In this document: positions 8,163 to 16,155 of the stretch, piece by piece
How the letters are laid out: each line of letters begins with the position of its first letter
Position numbering within the stretch: position 1 is the stretch's first letter
Source of the DNA: W-Chloroflexi-9 sp045863195
GTDB taxonomy: Bacteria; Chloroflexota; Dehalococcoidia; UBA2979
DNA: 64,000 bases
Direction of reading: 5' to 3'
Assembly (NCBI GenBank): GCA_045863195.1
Contig: BTUI01000008.1
Span: 71,006 to 135,005 of the forward strand
Made by a program: the position numbers and the translations under genes
The notes under the pieces: model-generated
The model's input: only the letters and a program-made list of their open reading frames with translations
What the model was told of the DNA's origin: nothing
Databases searched by the model: none

Positions 8163-9802
8163 GCCGCTCGGCCCGTCGCTTCGGGCGCCGGCGCTTCCTC
8201 GCGCTCGGCGCGGGCGTGGTCGGTGGCGTGCTGCTGGGGGCCTGCGGGGCGGACGAGGAGGCGCCGGCCGCCACGGCGACCGCCGTGAGCACCGGGATCG
8301 TCCGGCTGCGGACGCGAGACGTGCCGCCCGGCACCCCGCGGCAGACGTCCGCGCTCAGCCTCGGCACGCTTCGTGGTCCATCCGTGGAGATGACCGACCG
8401 CGAGCAGTTCCTCGTCTACTCCCGCCTCGTTGCCGTCGATCCGCGTACGGCGTCCGTCTTCGGCGACCTCGCGAACTCGGTGGAGGTGCTGGAGCCGCTC
8501 GTCGTGCGCATCGCGCTCCGGCCCGGCTCGTTCTTCCACCCGGCGCTGAGCGGCGGGGAGGCGAAGCCGGTCACCGCCGAGGCGGTGGCGATCGACTTCG
8601 AGCGGCGGCGGTCGGAGGGCGTCTTCCTCTTCCGCGACGTGATCCAGCAGGTGGAGGCACGCGGCGAGCACCAGCTGGTGCTGCGGCTGGCGGCGCCGTT
8701 TGGCCTGCTCTTCGAGTACCTGTCCCGGCCGGACGCCTCGATCCGTGGCGCCGCGCGCTACAGCGCGTTCGATGCGCCGGTGGGGTCCGGTCCCTTCGTC
8801 CCCGCGCTGGTCGAGGGACGCGACCGCCTCTACGCCGCGAACCCGCTCCTGACGGGCGGGCTGGCCCCGCGCCTCGGCCAGGTGCTGGTGCGTGGGGCGG
8901 CCTCCGAGGGCGAACTGGACGCCATGTTCGGCAGCGGCGAGGTGCACGTCCGGATGCACCCGGACGCGGCCAGCCGCGAGCATGCGCGGGGGCTTCCCGA
9001 CCGCGTGGAGGTCTCCCGCCCGGCGCAGGTGCTGCGCGGTCTCGCCTTCTCCCTCCTCGCGCACGGCGACGATGCCTCCCGGCAGCGCGCGGAGTTCTTC
9101 CAGGACCAGCGCGTCCGGCGCGCGGCCGCGTTCGCGCTCGACCATGACGCGATCCGGGCGATCGACGATGCCTACCTGAGCGGCCCCGTGGGGCCTGCAC
9201 ACGCCGGCGATGCACTGTCCGAGGAAGAACTGTCGGAGCACCCCCTCTATCAGCATGACCCGGCGGAGGCGCGCGCCCTGCTGAGCGCGGCGGGCGCGCT
9301 CGACCTCCCGCTCCGCCTGAGCCACCCGGACGGGAGCGCGATGCTGCCGGTCGCCGCGGCGGTTGCGGAGCAGTTGCAGCGCGCCGGCTTCGCGCCGCGC
9401 CTCCAGCCGATGGGGGACGCCGAGTTCGAGGCGGCCCTGGGCCGCGGTGACTTTGAGACGGCCGTCTTCGACCTCGAAGGGATCGAGACGCCGGACCTCG
9501 GACTGCGGCTCCACACCACGGGCGGGCTGGACGGGCAACGGTCGCCCTGGGGGTACTCGAACCCCGTGTACGACGCAGCCGTCACGGCCGCGCTCTCCGA
9601 ACTCGACCCGCTGCACCGGGCCAGGCGCTCGCGGGAGGCGCAGCGACTGCTGCTGGACGATGTCCCGGCGATGATCCCGCTGGCGGCGCCGCGCCAGTAT
9701 GCCTCGCTGCAGTCGGGCGTGGAGGGCTTCGAGTACGACGCGTACGCCTTCAACGAGGCCTACCTGGCCTCCGCGTGGACCGGCCCCGTGCAGGCCGGCT
9801 AG
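8159..9802 (+). CDS. ABC transporter substrate-binding lipoprotein, family 5 (peptide/nickel type)
   Basis: A 547-residue extracellular binding protein. The N-terminus has a twin-arginine signal (GRRRFLALG, 9-17) and a lipobox LLGAC with C29, so the protein is predicted to be Tat-exported and lipid-anchored. The body shows SBP_bac_5 features: the DQRVRRAAAFALDHDAI segment, ALLSAAG, and a C-terminal YDAAVTAALSELDP region. Family members bind peptides, nickel or opines for an ABC importer. No permease or ATPase gene is adjacent, so the substrate is unknown and partners must be encoded elsewhere. The GTG at 8159 is chosen because it directly precedes the signal peptide. Its TAG overlaps the convergent glcF stop through the palindrome CTAG. 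Confidence 0.85.
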   Translation: MSRSARRFGRRRFLALGAGVVGGVLLGACGADEEAPAATATAVSTGIVRLRTRDVPPGTPRQTSALSLGTLRGPSVEMTDREQFLVYSRLVAVDPRTASVFGDLANSVEVLEPLVVRIALRPGSFFHPALSGGEAKPVTAEAVAIDFERRRSEGVFLFRDVIQQVEARGEHQLVLRLAAPFGLLFEYLSRPDASIRGAARYSAFDAPVGSGPFVPALVEGRDRLYAANPLLTGGLAPRLGQVLVRGAASEGELDAMFGSGEVHVRMHPDAASREHARGLPDRVEVSRPAQVLRGLAFSLLAHGDDASRQRAEFFQDQRVRRAAAFALDHDAIRAIDDAYLSGPVGPAHAGDALSEEELSEHPLYQHDPAEARALLSAAGALDLPLRLSHPDGSAMLPVAAAVAEQLQRAGFAPRLQPMGDAEFEAALGRGDFETAVFDLEGIETPDLGLRLHTTGGLDGQRSPWGYSNPVYDAAVTAALSELDPLHRARRSREAQRLLLDDVPAMIPLAAPRQYASLQSGVEGFEYDAYAFNEAYLASAWTGPVQAG

Positions 9803-11100
9803 CGGCCAGCCTCGCTGGCGCGGATCGCCTCGTCCAGCAGTTCGATGACGTGGACCACGTCCGCGTCCATCCCGGTGCGGCGGATGCCGCTCTCGATCTG
9901 CATCGCGCAGCCGGCGTTCTCCGTGCAGACGGTCCGAGCGCCCGTGGCGGCGATCTCCGCCATCTTCGCGGCCAGCACCGCGCCCGACATCTCCGGCTGG
10001 ACGATCGAGTAGAGCCCGGCCGATCCGCAGCAGCGATCGGGGTGCACCTGTTCCCGCAGGTCCAGGCCGGGGATCGCGCGCAGGATCGCCCGGGGCGCTT
10101 CCCGGATGCGCTGCGCGTGCGCCAGGTGGCAGGCGTCCTGCAGCGTCACCGTCCGTTCGACGCGGCCGAGGCCGCCCGGCACGCCTTCGCCGGCGACGAA
10201 CTCCAGGATGTCCCGGACGTCGGCGGCGAACGCCTCCGCGCGCGCCGCCCAGCGCGGGTCGTGGCGGAGCAGCCGGCCGTACTCCTTCATCGCCGCGCCG
10301 CACCCGGCCGCGTTCACGATCACGGCGTCCACGCCGGCCGCCTCGAAGGCGGCGATGTTGCGCCGGGCGAGGGCACGCGCCGTCTCGGCGTCGCCGGCGT
10401 GCGCGTGCAGCGCGCCGCAGCAGCCCTGCTCGGGTGGCGCGACGACCTCGCAGCCGAGGTGCGCGAGGACGCGCACGCTGGCCTCGTGCGTCTCCGGGTA
10501 GAGGTCGCCGGCGACGCAGCCCAGCAGCAGGGCCACGCGCCGGCGTGCGCCGGCGGGCGCAGCGAGCGTGCCGGTGCGCCGGAACGGGCGTGCGGGGAGC
10601 GACGGGAGCGCGGCCTCGCGGTGCCGGAGGCGCGCCGGCAGCAGCCGCGCGAGCGGCCCTCGCACGGCGCGCTGGAGGCCGGAGGCGCGATACGCGCGTC
10701 CGAGGGCGAGCACGACGCGCAGGCGGCGGGGGTGCGCGAGCACCTCGCGGAGAATGACGGCACGCCAGCGCCACGCGCTCGGCTGCTCTGCCGTTGGGTT
10801 CGCCATCAGGGCGGCGCGGGTGTCCTCCATGATCCGTCCGTACGGCACGGCGGAGGGGCAGGCGGTCTCACAGGCGCGGCACAGGAGGCACTGGTCCAGG
10901 TGGCCGAGCACGCGATCGGTCGCCTCGATCCGCCCGTCGTGGACGGCCGAGATCAGGTGCAGCCGTCCGCGCGGCGACTCCAGTTCCTGGCCGGTCGCCA
11001 GGTAGGTGGGGCAGGACGGCAGGCAGAAGCCGCAGTGGATGCAGTTCGCGAGGTCGGCCGCGGCGGGCGCGTCCGGCCCGACGAACCGCAGCGATGTCAC
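9799..11100 (-). CDS. glcF: GlcF, glycolate oxidase iron-sulfur subunit
   Basis: 433 residues. Two [4Fe-4S] ferredoxin motifs are at the N-terminus: C20-x2-C23-x2-C26-x3-C30 and C71-x2-C74-x2-C77-x3-C81. Two CCG-type domains follow (GCCGALHAHAG and CCGSAGLYS) that hold a further cluster site. GlcF passes electrons from the flavin subunits of glycolate dehydrogenase to the quinone pool. It starts at a GTG overlapping the glcE stop (GTGA), so it is translationally coupled. The predicted electron acceptor here is menaquinone, made by the men operon in this window (inference). Confidence 0.92.
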   Translation of the reverse strand: MTSLRFVGPDAPAAADLANCIHCGFCLPSCPTYLATGQELESPRGRLHLISAVHDGRIEATDRVLGHLDQCLLCRACETACPSAVPYGRIMEDTRAALMANPTAEQPSAWRWRAVILREVLAHPRRLRVVLALGRAYRASGLQRAVRGPLARLLPARLRHREAALPSLPARPFRRTGTLAAPAGARRRVALLLGCVAGDLYPETHEASVRVLAHLGCEVVAPPEQGCCGALHAHAGDAETARALARRNIAAFEAAGVDAVIVNAAGCGAAMKEYGRLLRHDPRWAARAEAFAADVRDILEFVAGEGVPGGLGRVERTVTLQDACHLAHAQRIREAPRAILRAIPGLDLREQVHPDRCCGSAGLYSIVQPEMSGAVLAAKMAEIAATGARTVCTENAGCAMQIESGIRRTGMDADVVHVIELLDEAIRASEAGR

Positions 11101-12329
11101 AGGCCGGCCCCCCAGCGCCCGCGGTTGATCGTGCGCTTCAGGTCGAAGCGGTCGCGGAGCGCCCGCACCAGGTCGCCATCGCCGGGCTCCGCCGGTGCGA
11201 ACTCGCGGCGGAGGGCCACCGGGGCGTGCTCCAGTTGCAGGAAGCCCCCGCGCTCCTCGGCGGCCGCGCGCAGCCGCCGCAGCGCGTCCGTGCCGAGGTC
11301 GCCGTGGACCAGCACCGCACCCGCGGCCAGGTGGCCCCACGCGCGGCCTCCCGCGCCTTCCGCGCTCGCCACGATGTCCGCGACGAGCGACGGCGGGACG
11401 CCCAGGCGCGCGACGGCCGCGGTGGTGTCGCCGTGCAGCGCTCGGAGGCGCGCCCAGACCCGGCCGTCCAGGTCGCGGGTCGTCGCGCTCAGCGCCTGGA
11501 ATTCGGCGACCGACCGCTCGACGGCCGCGCTGGTGCCGGCGAGTTCGACGAGCACCGTCGGCCGCCCCGGGAGGCCGAGGTGCGCGGCCGCGGCGGAGCC
11601 GAGGAGCGTGATCGCCCGTGTGGCGATCGAGGCGTCCCAGGCCGCGCGGGCGACCCGTGTCGCCTCGTGCAGGTCGTCGGCCGGCGCGGCGAGCGTGCGG
11701 GCGACGGCGGGGCGGGGGGCGACCTTGAAGGACGCCTCCACGATCACCCCGAACGCGCCCAGGGCGCCCGTGTGCAGCCGATGGAGGTCGTAACCGGTCA
11801 CGTTCTTCACCACGCGCCCACCGGAGCGGGCCAGCGCGCCCGAGGGCAGGGCGACCTCCACGCCGAGCAGGTGGTCGCGCGGCGAGCCCAGGTGGCCGCG
11901 CCACGCGCCGGTCTTCGCCGTGGCGAGCAGGCCGCCGATCGTCACGGAGTCGTCCGGCGGCGGATCCATGGGCAGGTACTGGCCGTGTTCGCCCAGCACC
12001 TGCTGCACCTGCGCCAGCGTCATGCCGGCCTCGACCGTGATCGTCAGGTCGTCCGGGACATACTCCACCACGCGCCGGAGGCCGCGGAGGTCCAGCGCCA
12101 GGTCGTACGCCTCCAGCGGGCGGCCGAAGCCGGTCGCCGTGCGCCCGCCCTGCGGCGCCACCGTGAGGCCGTCCGTGCTGGCGACGCGGAGGAGGGTGGC
12201 GACGCCATACCGGTCGTCCGGCTGGAAGGCAGCGGCCGGCGCGACGCCGTCGATCAGGTAGTGGTCGGCGCGACGCTCGGTGTCGGCCGGGAGCGCGTGG
12301 CGCAGGGCGTTGAGGTCTGGAGCGGGCAT
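11097..12329 (-). CDS. glcE: GlcE, glycolate oxidase FAD-binding subunit
   Basis: A 410-residue FAD-binding protein of the PCMH/FAD_binding_4 family, the second flavin subunit of glycolate oxidase. The N-terminal FAD domain shows GVATLLRVASTDGLTVAPQGG and the PDDSVTIGGLLATAKTG segment, which lines the pyrophosphate. The C-terminal part is the oxidase cap. The ending FDLKRTINRGRWGAGL is characteristic of GlcE. It lies 9 bases after glcD and overlaps glcF. On its own it would look like a short FAD oxidase, but the D-E-F order is diagnostic. Confidence 0.92.
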   Translation of the reverse strand: MPAPDLNALRHALPADTERRADHYLIDGVAPAAAFQPDDRYGVATLLRVASTDGLTVAPQGGRTATGFGRPLEAYDLALDLRGLRRVVEYVPDDLTITVEAGMTLAQVQQVLGEHGQYLPMDPPPDDSVTIGGLLATAKTGAWRGHLGSPRDHLLGVEVALPSGALARSGGRVVKNVTGYDLHRLHTGALGAFGVIVEASFKVAPRPAVARTLAAPADDLHEATRVARAAWDASIATRAITLLGSAAAAHLGLPGRPTVLVELAGTSAAVERSVAEFQALSATTRDLDGRVWARLRALHGDTTAAVARLGVPPSLVADIVASAEGAGGRAWGHLAAGAVLVHGDLGTDALRRLRAAAEERGGFLQLEHAPVALRREFAPAEPGDGDLVRALRDRFDLKRTINRGRWGAGL

Positions 12330-12338
12330 GGCGTCCTC

Positions 12339-13793
12339 CTAGACGTAGACGCGGGGATCGGACATGGCGCGGGCGAGATCGGCGGCGTGGCCGCTGGCGC
12401 AGCCGTGGCCGCCGGGGAGCACCTTGCAGGGGTTGAAGCGGTCCGCCCCGCCGAATGCGTCGCGCGCGAGGCTCATCGCCTCCAGGTCCTCGGGGCGGAA
12501 CACCCACTCCATGTAGGAGCGCTTCTCCAGCCCCACGCCGTGTTCGCCGGTCACGGCGCCCCCGGCGTCCACGCAGACCCGCATGATCGCCTCGCCCAGC
12601 GCGAGGACACGGCGCTCCGCGTCCGGCTCCGCCGGGTCGAACATGATGTTCGGGTGCAGGTTGCCATCGCCCGCGTGGAACACGTTCGCGCAGCGGAAGC
12701 CGTACTCGGCCGAGAGCCGCATGACGTCGCCCATCACCTCCGGCAGGCGGGTACGAGGCACGACGCCGTCCAGGAGGTAGAACGCGGGCGCCGCCGCGCC
12801 GATCGCGCCGATGGCGGCCTTGCGGCCCTCCCAGAGCGCATCCCGCTCCGCCTTCGCCTCCGCCGAGCGCACCTCGCGCGCGCCGGCCTCGCGGCAGGCG
12901 GCCTCCACGACCGCGGCGTCGTGCGCGACGCCCTCCGCGAGGCCTTCGACCTCGATGAGCAGGACGGCGCCGGCGTCCATCGGATAGCCGGCGTGGATGC
13001 GCGGCTCCACGATGCGGATGATCTCGTGGTCCAGCATCTCCAGCGCCACCGGAATCACGCCGCGCCGGATCGTGCCGGAGACCGCCTCTGACGCGGCCTC
13101 CACGCTGTCGAAGACGGCGAGGAGCGTGCGCACCGCCTCGGGCGCGCGGACGAGGCGGAGCGTGGCGGCGGTGACGATGCCAAGCGTCCCCTCCGATCCC
13201 ACCATCAGGCCGCGCAGGTCGATCCCGGGCGCGTCCGGGACGCGGCTGCCGAGGTGGACGGTGCGCCCGTCCGGCAGCACGACCTCCAGCGCCAACACGT
13301 GGTTCACGGTGGAGCCGTGTGCCAGCGTGTGCGGCCCGCCGGAGTTGTTGGCGATGTTGCCGCCCACGGTGCAGACGCGCTGCGAGGAGGGGTCGGGCGC
13401 CCAGGAGAGACGGTGCGGGGCGAGCGCCTCCTGGAGGTGGAGGTTGATCACCCCCGGCTGCACCACCGCCACCCGGTCGGCCGTGTCCACCTCCAGGATG
13501 CGGTTCATCCGCGTCATCACCACCATGACGCCGCCGCGCACCGGAACCGCGCCCCCGGCGAGGCCGGTGCCGGAGCCGCGCGCGACCACGGGCAGCCCGT
13601 AACGGTTCGCCGCCAGCACGACCTCCGCGACCTCCTCGGTCGTCGCTGGGAAGGCCACCGCGTCCGGGCGCGCGCGCTCGATCGTCGCGTCGTACTCGTA
13701 GGCGATGAGGTCTTCGGGGGCGTGGAGGACGTGACGCTCGCCGACGGCGCGTCGGAGATCCCGGATCAGCGCCTCGTGGCCGGTCGTCGTCAT
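12339..13793 (-). CDS. glcD: GlcD, glycolate oxidase FAD-linked catalytic subunit
   Basis: A 484-residue FAD-linked oxidase oxidising glycolate (or D-lactate) to glyoxylate (or pyruvate). The FAD-binding region contains VVARGSGTGLAGGAVP and VGGNIANNSGGPH. The C-terminal catalytic part contains FHAGDGNLHPNIMFDP and GEHGVGLEK, whose histidines bind the catalytic divalent metal. ATG 13793 is preferred over an upstream in-frame start because a -10-like TACACT lies just upstream and the extra residues are arginine/proline-rich. It heads the glcDEF operon and is divergent from the CysQ-like gene with 26 bases between start codons. Confidence 0.92.
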   Translation of the reverse strand: MTTTGHEALIRDLRRAVGERHVLHAPEDLIAYEYDATIERARPDAVAFPATTEEVAEVVLAANRYGLPVVARGSGTGLAGGAVPVRGGVMVVMTRMNRILEVDTADRVAVVQPGVINLHLQEALAPHRLSWAPDPSSQRVCTVGGNIANNSGGPHTLAHGSTVNHVLALEVVLPDGRTVHLGSRVPDAPGIDLRGLMVGSEGTLGIVTAATLRLVRAPEAVRTLLAVFDSVEAASEAVSGTIRRGVIPVALEMLDHEIIRIVEPRIHAGYPMDAGAVLLIEVEGLAEGVAHDAAVVEAACREAGAREVRSAEAKAERDALWEGRKAAIGAIGAAAPAFYLLDGVVPRTRLPEVMGDVMRLSAEYGFRCANVFHAGDGNLHPNIMFDPAEPDAERRVLALGEAIMRVCVDAGGAVTGEHGVGLEKRSYMEWVFRPEDLEAMSLARDAFGGADRFNPCKVLPGGHGCASGHAADLARAMSDPRVYV

Positions 13794-13803
13794 CTCGTGG
13801 CCG

Positions 13804-13813
13804 AGTGTAGCAT
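13804..13813. promoter_or_regulatory. overlapping divergent -10 boxes of glcD and the CysQ-like gene
   Basis: TAGCAT at 13808-13813 lies 6 bases before the plus-strand ATG (13820). On the other strand TACACT at 13804-13809 lies 10 bases before the glcD ATG. The boxes share two base pairs, so the two promoters would exclude each other. The rightward transcript would be leaderless, and the leftward one nearly so. Confidence 0.45.
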
Positions 13814-13819
13814 CGGCCC

Positions 13820-14644
13820 ATGACCCCACCGGACGCCTCGCCACCCCCCGCCATCGACCTGGACGTCGTCCGCACCGGACTGGAGTCCGCCGTGGAGGCG
13901 GCGTGCGAGGCGATCCGCGGGGTGATGGCACAGGCGACCGTGCGCGTGGGCCACAAGCCGGGCGAGGGGCCCGTGACCGAGGCGGATTACGCCGCGGACG
14001 ACGTGCTGCACGAGCGGCTGATGCCCCTCATCGAAGGCGCCCGATGGCTCTCGGAAGAGTCCGCGGAGGAGGCGCCCCTGATCCGCGGCGAGCCGACGTG
14101 GGTGGTGGACCCGCTGGACGGGACGCGCGAGTTCCTGCGCGGACTGCCAGAGTTCGGCGTCTCCGTCGGCCTGTTCGTCGGCGACCGCCTCGTCCTCGGC
14201 GCGGTGGGGCTGCCAGTGCAGCGCCAGGTCTACTCCGGCCTGGTGGATGGCGACCGGCGGGAGGCGCGCCGGGACGGGGTGCCGATGCCGGTGCTGCCCG
14301 AGGACGGCGTGGTGGAGCGCATCGTGGTCTCGCGGCATGACTATGAGCGACGGCGCATCCAGTACCACCTGCCGTTCGAGGCGTACCCGCTGGGATCGGC
14401 GGCGCTGAAGCTGGTCCACGCGGCGACGAATGACGCGGACGTCTACTTCTCGACCGGGCCGCGGTCGGTGTGGGACGTCGCGGGCGGGGTCGCGGTCCTC
14501 GAAGGCGCCGGGGGCGCGCTGCTCATGCTGAACGGGCAGCCACTGCGCCTGACCCCGCAGCGGATCGAGGTGCCGCCGTATGTGGCGGGCGCACACGAGG
14601 ACTGCCTGGTGCTGCTTCGGCGCCTCGGTGCGCGTCTCCGGTAG
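13820..14644 (+). CDS. inositol-monophosphatase-family phosphatase (CysQ-like)
   Basis: A 274-residue metal-dependent phosphatase of the IMPase/CysQ superfamily. Metal ligands are visible: the EES motif (E79-E80) after RWL, the D97-PLDGT block in WVVDPLDGTREF, and D219 in VWDVAGG. The REF after DGT and the size fit 3'(2'),5'-bisphosphate nucleotidase (CysQ), which clears PAP from sulfate assimilation. Histidinol-phosphate or inositol phosphatase activity cannot be excluded. It is divergent from glcD and followed by a strong terminator. ATG 13820 sits 6 bases after a -10-like box, suggesting leaderless expression. Confidence 0.82.
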   Translation: MTPPDASPPPAIDLDVVRTGLESAVEAACEAIRGVMAQATVRVGHKPGEGPVTEADYAADDVLHERLMPLIEGARWLSEESAEEAPLIRGEPTWVVDPLDGTREFLRGLPEFGVSVGLFVGDRLVLGAVGLPVQRQVYSGLVDGDRREARRDGVPMPVLPEDGVVERIVVSRHDYERRRIQYHLPFEAYPLGSAALKLVHAATNDADVYFSTGPRSVWDVAGGVAVLEGAGGALLMLNGQPLRLTPQRIEVPPYVAGAHEDCLVLLRRLGARLR

Positions 14645-14670
14645 CGGCCGCCCGACCTCGGCGGAAACGA

Positions 14671-14698
14671 AACCGCCCCCGGCGTCCCGGGGGCGGTT
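14671..14698. terminator. strong intrinsic terminator
   Basis: A perfect 12-bp stem (AACCGCCCCCGG paired with CCGGGGGCGGTT) with a four-base CGTC loop, 27 bases after the CysQ-like stop. The flanking T run is weak. It lies between two convergent genes (the CysQ-like gene and the small PAAK gene), so it may work in both directions. Confidence 0.75.
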
Positions 14699-14730
14699 CC
14701 TGTCTATCGGCGCTTCGCCGAGAAGAAGGG

Positions 14731-14823
14731 TTACTTCTTCTTCGGAGCAGCGGCCGGCTTGGCCGCCGGCTTTGCAGCCGGCTTCGCCGCGGGCTTCGCG
14801 GCGGGCTTCTTCGTCGCAGCCAA
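14731..14823 (-). CDS. 30-residue Lys/Ala/Pro-rich PAAK-repeat protein
   Basis: A 30-residue frame starting at TTG with a clear ribosome site (AAAGGAAG, then AACT, then TTG) and ending in TAA. After a short LAATKK start it is four tandem PAAK tetrapeptides and the tail PAAAPKKK. This is the composition of the DNA-binding tails of histone H1-like and HU-like bacterial proteins, but with no folded domain. The codons for the repeat vary in third positions (CCC/CCG, GCC/GCG/GCT/GCA), as expected for a translated, selected repeat and not a DNA repeat. No ATG or GTG in frame was found upstream. A role in nucleoid or RNA binding is a guess from charge alone. Confidence 0.6.
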   Translation of the reverse strand: MAATKKPAAKPAAKPAAKPAAKPAAAPKKK

Positions 14824-14993
14824 AGTTCTTCCTTTGACTACACCGGGCGGTACTGGGTCTGCACCGACCGGAACCCATGGGTATCGAGCGGTCCCGGGCC
14901 CTGGATTCGCTCGCGGCTATTAGAACGCACCGCGGCCTTGAATGGTTACGGATGATCGCCTCGATCGGCAGGAAATGTTCGGGACGGAAGTCC
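14824..14993. other. intergenic region with no recognised feature
   Basis: About 170 bases between the PAAK gene and the methyltransferase stop. Both neighbouring genes are on the minus strand, so this holds the leader and promoter of the small gene, but no clear -35/-10 pair was found. No tRNA-like cloverleaf was recognised. Confidence 0.4.
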
Positions 14994-15632
14994 CTACGGC
15001 TCGCGCCGGGCGACCACGCACCAGAGCGGGTCCGCGTCCTTCGGCGAGCGGTCGAGGAGGATCGGCTCGCCGAACGGCCCGGCGAACGCGAAGTAGGCGG
15101 CGATCAGCCGCACGAGGTCCTGCGGCGCCAGCATCTGCCAGCCCTCGATCGCCTTCTCCGGGAAGAGCCGGTGGGAGAAGGAGACGGCGAAGACGCCGCC
15201 CGGCGCCAGCGTGCGGCCGACCTCCGTGAACACCTCCACCGGCCGGGTGAGGTACTGCACGGACAGGGCGCAGAGCGCCACGTCGAACGAGGCATCCTCG
15301 TAGGGCAGCACCGGGTCCTCGTTCAGGTCGTGGACCACGAAGTCGGTCAGGCGCCCGTTCTGGCGGAGTTCCTCGGCGTTCATGCCGAGGCCCGCGACGC
15401 GCTCGAACTCCCGCTCCGGCGGGAGGTGGGAGACCCAGGAGGACATCAGGTCCAGGACGCGCGACCCGGGCGGGACGATCTCGCGGTACATCGCGGTCAT
15501 CGCCCCGGCGGTCGCGTCGTCGACGTGCATCACGAGGCGGGGCACGTCATAGAAGAACCGGTCCGGCGAGGGGTCGGCGCGACGGAAGAAGTTCGGTGGG
15601 AAGGCCGGCTGCCCGGCCCCGGGGCCCGTCAC
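14994..15632 (-). CDS. class I SAM-dependent methyltransferase
   Basis: A protein of about 212 residues with a Rossmann methyltransferase core. Motif I appears as RVLDLMSSWVSHLP, unusual in that the glycine-rich loop is replaced by MSSW. DFVVHDLNEDPVLPYEDASFDVALCALSVQYL is split across the acidic loop and motif IV/V, and LAPGGVFAVSF is the post-motif strand. The substrate is unknown. The MSSW loop recurs in a small group of methyltransferase-like proteins annotated without function. I chose the GTG at 15632, which overlaps the upstream cupredoxin stop as GTGA, so the two are co-translated. The longer ATG start would run into that gene. Confidence 0.75.
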   Translation of the reverse strand: MTGPGAGQPAFPPNFFRRADPSPDRFFYDVPRLVMHVDDATAGAMTAMYREIVPPGSRVLDLMSSWVSHLPPEREFERVAGLGMNAEELRQNGRLTDFVVHDLNEDPVLPYEDASFDVALCALSVQYLTRPVEVFTEVGRTLAPGGVFAVSFSHRLFPEKAIEGWQMLAPQDLVRLIAAYFAFAGPFGEPILLDRSPKDADPLWCVVARREP

Positions 15633-16084
15633 TGGCCGTCCTCCGGCGTGACGACGAGGTTGCCGTGCAGCCCCTCGTGGCCCGGGATGGTGCACATGAA
15701 GGAGAGCGCGCCGTCCTCCGGCACCTGCAGCCGCACGACCGTGTCTCCGGCGGCGTTCGTCATGGTGTCCATCTGCGCGGAGTCCGCCCCGGTGATGACG
15801 AACGAGTGAGGCGACCCGGCGGACCCGGCGAGCGTGAACTCCACCACCTCGCCCGGCAGGACGGCGATCGAGGCGAGGTCGAGGACGCCGGTGGAGGCGT
15901 CGATCGTGAACCGCCGGTCCGGCTCGACGCCGGAGAGGTCCACGGTGGCGCCGGGGGCGCTGTGGCTGTGCGCCCCCCAGGCGAACGCCCAGCCGACCGC
16001 CAGGACCAGCATCGCGGTCAGCGCGACCCGTCGGGAGGGGAGGCGGGGGCGTCGGGGGGTGTCGAGGCGGGTGACGGTGGTCAT
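15629..16084 (-). CDS. membrane-anchored cupredoxin with leucine at the axial position
   Basis: A 151-residue protein: an N-terminal membrane anchor or signal at about 19-36, then a plastocyanin-like copper domain. Type 1 copper ligands are H93 in SPHSF, and C131 and H136 in CTIPGH. The usual axial methionine of the GHxGM pattern is leucine (L139), which in other blue copper proteins raises the redox potential. It is probably a periplasmic or surface electron carrier. The start at 16084 lies 7 bases after a TACGCT box (leaderless type); an upstream ATG at 16153 would add no signal-like residues. The GTGA overlap with the methyltransferase implies an operon. Confidence 0.82.
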   Translation of the reverse strand: MTTVTRLDTPRRPRLPSRRVALTAMLVLAVGWAFAWGAHSHSAPGATVDLSGVEPDRRFTIDASTGVLDLASIAVLPGEVVEFTLAGSAGSPHSFVITGADSAQMDTMTNAAGDTVVRLQVPEDGALSFMCTIPGHEGLHGNLVVTPEDGQ

Positions 16085-16091
16085 GCGATCC

Positions 16092-16097
16092 AGCGTA
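16092..16097 (-). promoter_or_regulatory. -10 box of the cupredoxin gene, leaderless type
   Basis: TACGCT on the minus strand ends 7 bases before the cupredoxin ATG. This matches the TANNNT spacing seen before several other genes in the window and suggests transcription starting at or next to the start codon. Confidence 0.4.
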
Positions 16098-16155
16098 CCG
16101 GACGCGGGATCCGGGCGCTCCGATCCCCGGGCCGCGCCGCTGGTCCCGCCCACCG

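Noticed and set aside
8141..10774. A minus-strand open frame of 877 codons across the binding-protein gene
   Set aside because: Its product is Arg/Pro/Ala/Gly-rich with no family pattern, and it overlaps a recognised lipoprotein on the plus strand. High G+C removes stop codons from the shadow frame.
11101..13956. The upstream part of a minus-strand frame of 1385 codons
   Set aside because: Only the C-terminal part (9799-11100) is GlcF. The rest is the shadow of glcE and glcD in another frame.
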